Source: Flagellimonas aurea
GTDB lineage: Bacteria; Bacteroidota; Bacteroidia; Flavobacteriales; Flavobacteriaceae
Direction: 5' to 3'
DNA: 64,000 nt
Assembly (NCBI RefSeq): GCF_017313785.1
Contig: NZ_JAFLNL010000014.1
Location: 1-64,000, forward strand
Shown: in pieces, positions 62,541 through 64,000 of the stretch
How the letters are laid out: the number at the start of each line of letters is the position of its first letter
Numbering within the stretch: the stretch's first letter is position 1
Program-made: the position numbers and the translations under genes
The notes under the pieces: generated by a model
The model's database searches: none
Seen by the model: only the letters and a program-made list of their open reading frames with translations
Told to the model about the DNA's origin: nothing

Positions 62541-63860
62541 ATGCCATTAAGAACCTCATCATTGATTTCAACCTTACAATTTAAGGCCACGTTATTATGT
62601 ATAATTGGGGCCTTGGCCATGTTGCTACCGCAGTCATCCTTGGCATTTCAGCAAAATAACACCGAGCTTGATTACAACGAGTATAGTGGGGAGGTTAAGG
62701 AAGCATCGAGCAACAAGGCCCTTGTCTTTGCCACACTCACTGTAGAGGGCACGAATATCAGCACCATTAGCAATACGGAGGGAAATTTTCTTCTGAAGGT
62801 GCCCAAAGAGCATGCCAGTAAAAACTTGGTGGTTTCATTTTTAGGATATAAGACCAAAACATTGCCAATTTCAAGCCTTGAGCGCGAAGGCAACGAAATT
62901 TCTTTGGAGGTATCTGTAACCCAACTTTCGGAAATAAATATCAATGCACCTAAAAATGCAATGGACTTGGTAAAGGAAACACTGAAGAACAGGGATGAAA
63001 ACTATTTTCAGGATCCTTCGTTGATGACTGCATTTTACAGGGAAACCATAAAAAGACGTAGAAAAAATGTCTCCTTGGCCGAAGCCGTGGTAAACGTTTA
63101 CAAAACACCCTACAACATTGTAAGGGAAGATGCCGTTGAACTTTACAAGGCCAGAAAAAGTACGGATTACAGTAAATTGGACACCGTAGCGCTGAAACTT
63201 CAAGGAGGCCCCTACAATACACTGTACGTGGATATGATGAAGTATCCTGAGTACATCTTTTCCGAAGAATCGCTTTCCAATTACAAGTTTACTTTCGACC
63301 GTTCCGTGCGAACCAATGATAGATTGATCTATGTTATCAGGTTTAACCAGCATGAAGGAATTTTGGAACCATTGTACCAAGGGGAACTGTATATCGATGT
63401 AGAGAATAAAATTCTTACCGGCGCCATTTTTTCATTGAACATTACGGACAGGGAACAGGCAGCACAGCTTTTTGTGCGCAGAAAGCCCGCTAAAGTAGAT
63501 GTTTGGCCCACCGAAGTATCCTACCGAGTGGATTACCGTGAAAAAAATGGTAAATGGCATTATGGCTACAGCAGTGTTTTCATGGAGTTCAAAGTGGATT
63601 GGGCCGATAAATGGTTCAACTCACAGTACAGTATGACCGCTGAAATGGCCATCACTGATTGGGAGACGGTAAGCAAGGACGAAAGACCGAAGTATCGTCA
63701 GCGAATCCGGAAATCGATTATCCTGAGCGATGAGGCCTCCGGGTTTTCCGACCCGGACTTTTGGGGAGAGTACAATATCATCGAACCTGAAAAGTCCATT
63801 GAATCTGCCATCAGAAAAATCCAACGACAGTTAAGACGGTCAGAAAGAAACAGTGATTAG
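62541..63860 (+). CDS. Carboxypeptidase-like regulatory domain protein
   Basis: The 439-residue protein has a signal peptide (ends about SLAFQ, residue 36), then a CarboxypepD_reg-like beta-sandwich domain (about 48-125; SGEVKEASSNKALVFATLTV) as in the N-domain of TonB receptors, and a large C-terminal domain (about 140-430; TLKNRDENYFQDPSLMTAFY) without a barrel or plug. This combination is common in Bacteroidota surface proteins of unknown role. Short unusual basic tail at the end (RRSERNSD). Confidence 0.88.
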   Translation: MPLRTSSLISTLQFKATLLCIIGALAMLLPQSSLAFQQNNTELDYNEYSGEVKEASSNKALVFATLTVEGTNISTISNTEGNFLLKVPKEHASKNLVVSFLGYKTKTLPISSLEREGNEISLEVSVTQLSEININAPKNAMDLVKETLKNRDENYFQDPSLMTAFYRETIKRRRKNVSLAEAVVNVYKTPYNIVREDAVELYKARKSTDYSKLDTVALKLQGGPYNTLYVDMMKYPEYIFSEESLSNYKFTFDRSVRTNDRLIYVIRFNQHEGILEPLYQGELYIDVENKILTGAIFSLNITDREQAAQLFVRRKPAKVDVWPTEVSYRVDYREKNGKWHYGYSSVFMEFKVDWADKWFNSQYSMTAEMAITDWETVSKDERPKYRQRIRKSIILSDEASGFSDPDFWGEYNIIEPEKSIESAIRKIQRQLRRSERNSD

Positions 63861-63921
63861 TTCGTGCTTTTCTTCTAATTTTTGTGCATTTTTATCCTTG
63901 CGTTGCCAAAATCCAATGTAA

Positions 63922-64000
63922 ATGTCCAAAAGAAGAAGTTTTTTAAAATCTGCTACAGTCCTTGGAGCTGCAACCCTTTTGCATCAAACAAGTTGGGGCA
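63922..64000 (+). CDS. Tat-targeted protein, 5' fragment
   Basis: The first 26 codons of a gene cut by the window end. The peptide MSKRRSFLKSATVLGAATLL has a twin-arginine motif (Arg4-Arg5, RRSFLK) and a hydrophobic core, so the product is exported folded by the Tat system and likely binds a cofactor. The family cannot be read from this part. Confidence 0.75.
   Translation, partial: MSKRRSFLKSATVLGAATLLHQTSWG

Overview
The window looks like a chromosome segment of a Flavobacteriaceae bacterium, probably a marine Muricauda/Allomuricauda-type genome. The genus is an inference. The evidence is sequence-internal: Bacteroidota-type promoters (TTG, about 21 nt, TAnnTTTG) in front of several genes, almost no Shine-Dalgarno sequences, SpII/SpI signal peptides ending in -AQ or -AC, and families typical of this group (TonB-dependent receptor with a carboxypeptidase-regulatory N-domain, DUF2807 and DUF4097 proteins, BshC of bacillithiol synthesis, UMF1 transporter, type II NADH dehydrogenase). 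About 60 protein genes were found; no rRNA, tRNA, CRISPR array or prophage was seen.

Layout. 1-2391 is an AT-rich accessory stretch: the edge of an IS3-like element that has cut an AHSA1/SRPBCC gene, then a two-gene cassette (AraC-Ogt alkyltransferase and an SDR) bracketed by hairpins and a 9-bp inverted repeat. From 2392 on the content is core-like: cmk-lon (minus); an ECF sigma / putative anti-sigma / two beta-solenoid adhesin-like exported proteins (plus); a UMF1 permease and an M48 lipoprotein; GH31 alpha-glucosidase and glycogen branching enzyme; a collagen-like lipoprotein; tandem methionine sulfoxide reductases B, a DinB-like protein and dihydrolipoyl dehydrogenase; aroQ, two outer-membrane proteins, xerD, NDH-2, an exported M20 hydrolase; a second ECF sigma pair; acyltransferase, CoA-type Nudix hydrolase, cyclophilin lipoprotein, dienelactone hydrolase; a FecA-like TonB receptor with a partner beta-barrel.

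33.4-40.9 kb holds a TRIC-like channel, then a tight cluster RDD / SpoIIM-like / multi-TM protein / DUF4129 / DUF4350 / MoxR ATPase / DUF58 with overlapping or abutting genes. It is the best candidate for an undercharacterised multi-protein system: a MoxR AAA+ machine with a set of membrane partners. 40.9-50.8 kb: YfiM-like protein, FabK-like flavoprotein, mnmA, a four-domain fasciclin lipoprotein, yidC, pyrG, DUF3820, Tat-exported TIM-barrel protein, TrkH/KtrB-type K+ transporter. 52.2-57.2 kb is a minus-strand overlapping operon guaA / five-LysM plus periplasmic-binding-fold protein / OsmC / DUF922. The end carries beta-phosphoglucomutase, bshC, an exported M14 peptidase with a C-terminal amidotransferase-like region, a CarboxypepD_reg-like protein, and the start of a Tat-targeted protein.

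Themes: envelope biogenesis and stress (lon, two ECF systems, MoxR cluster, LysM protein, yidC), thiol and oxidative repair (two MsrB, OsmC, BshC, DinB-like), and alpha-glucan metabolism (GH31, GlgB, beta-PGM, the last 42 kb from the others). All functional calls are by motif recognition and memory of families; no database search was run.
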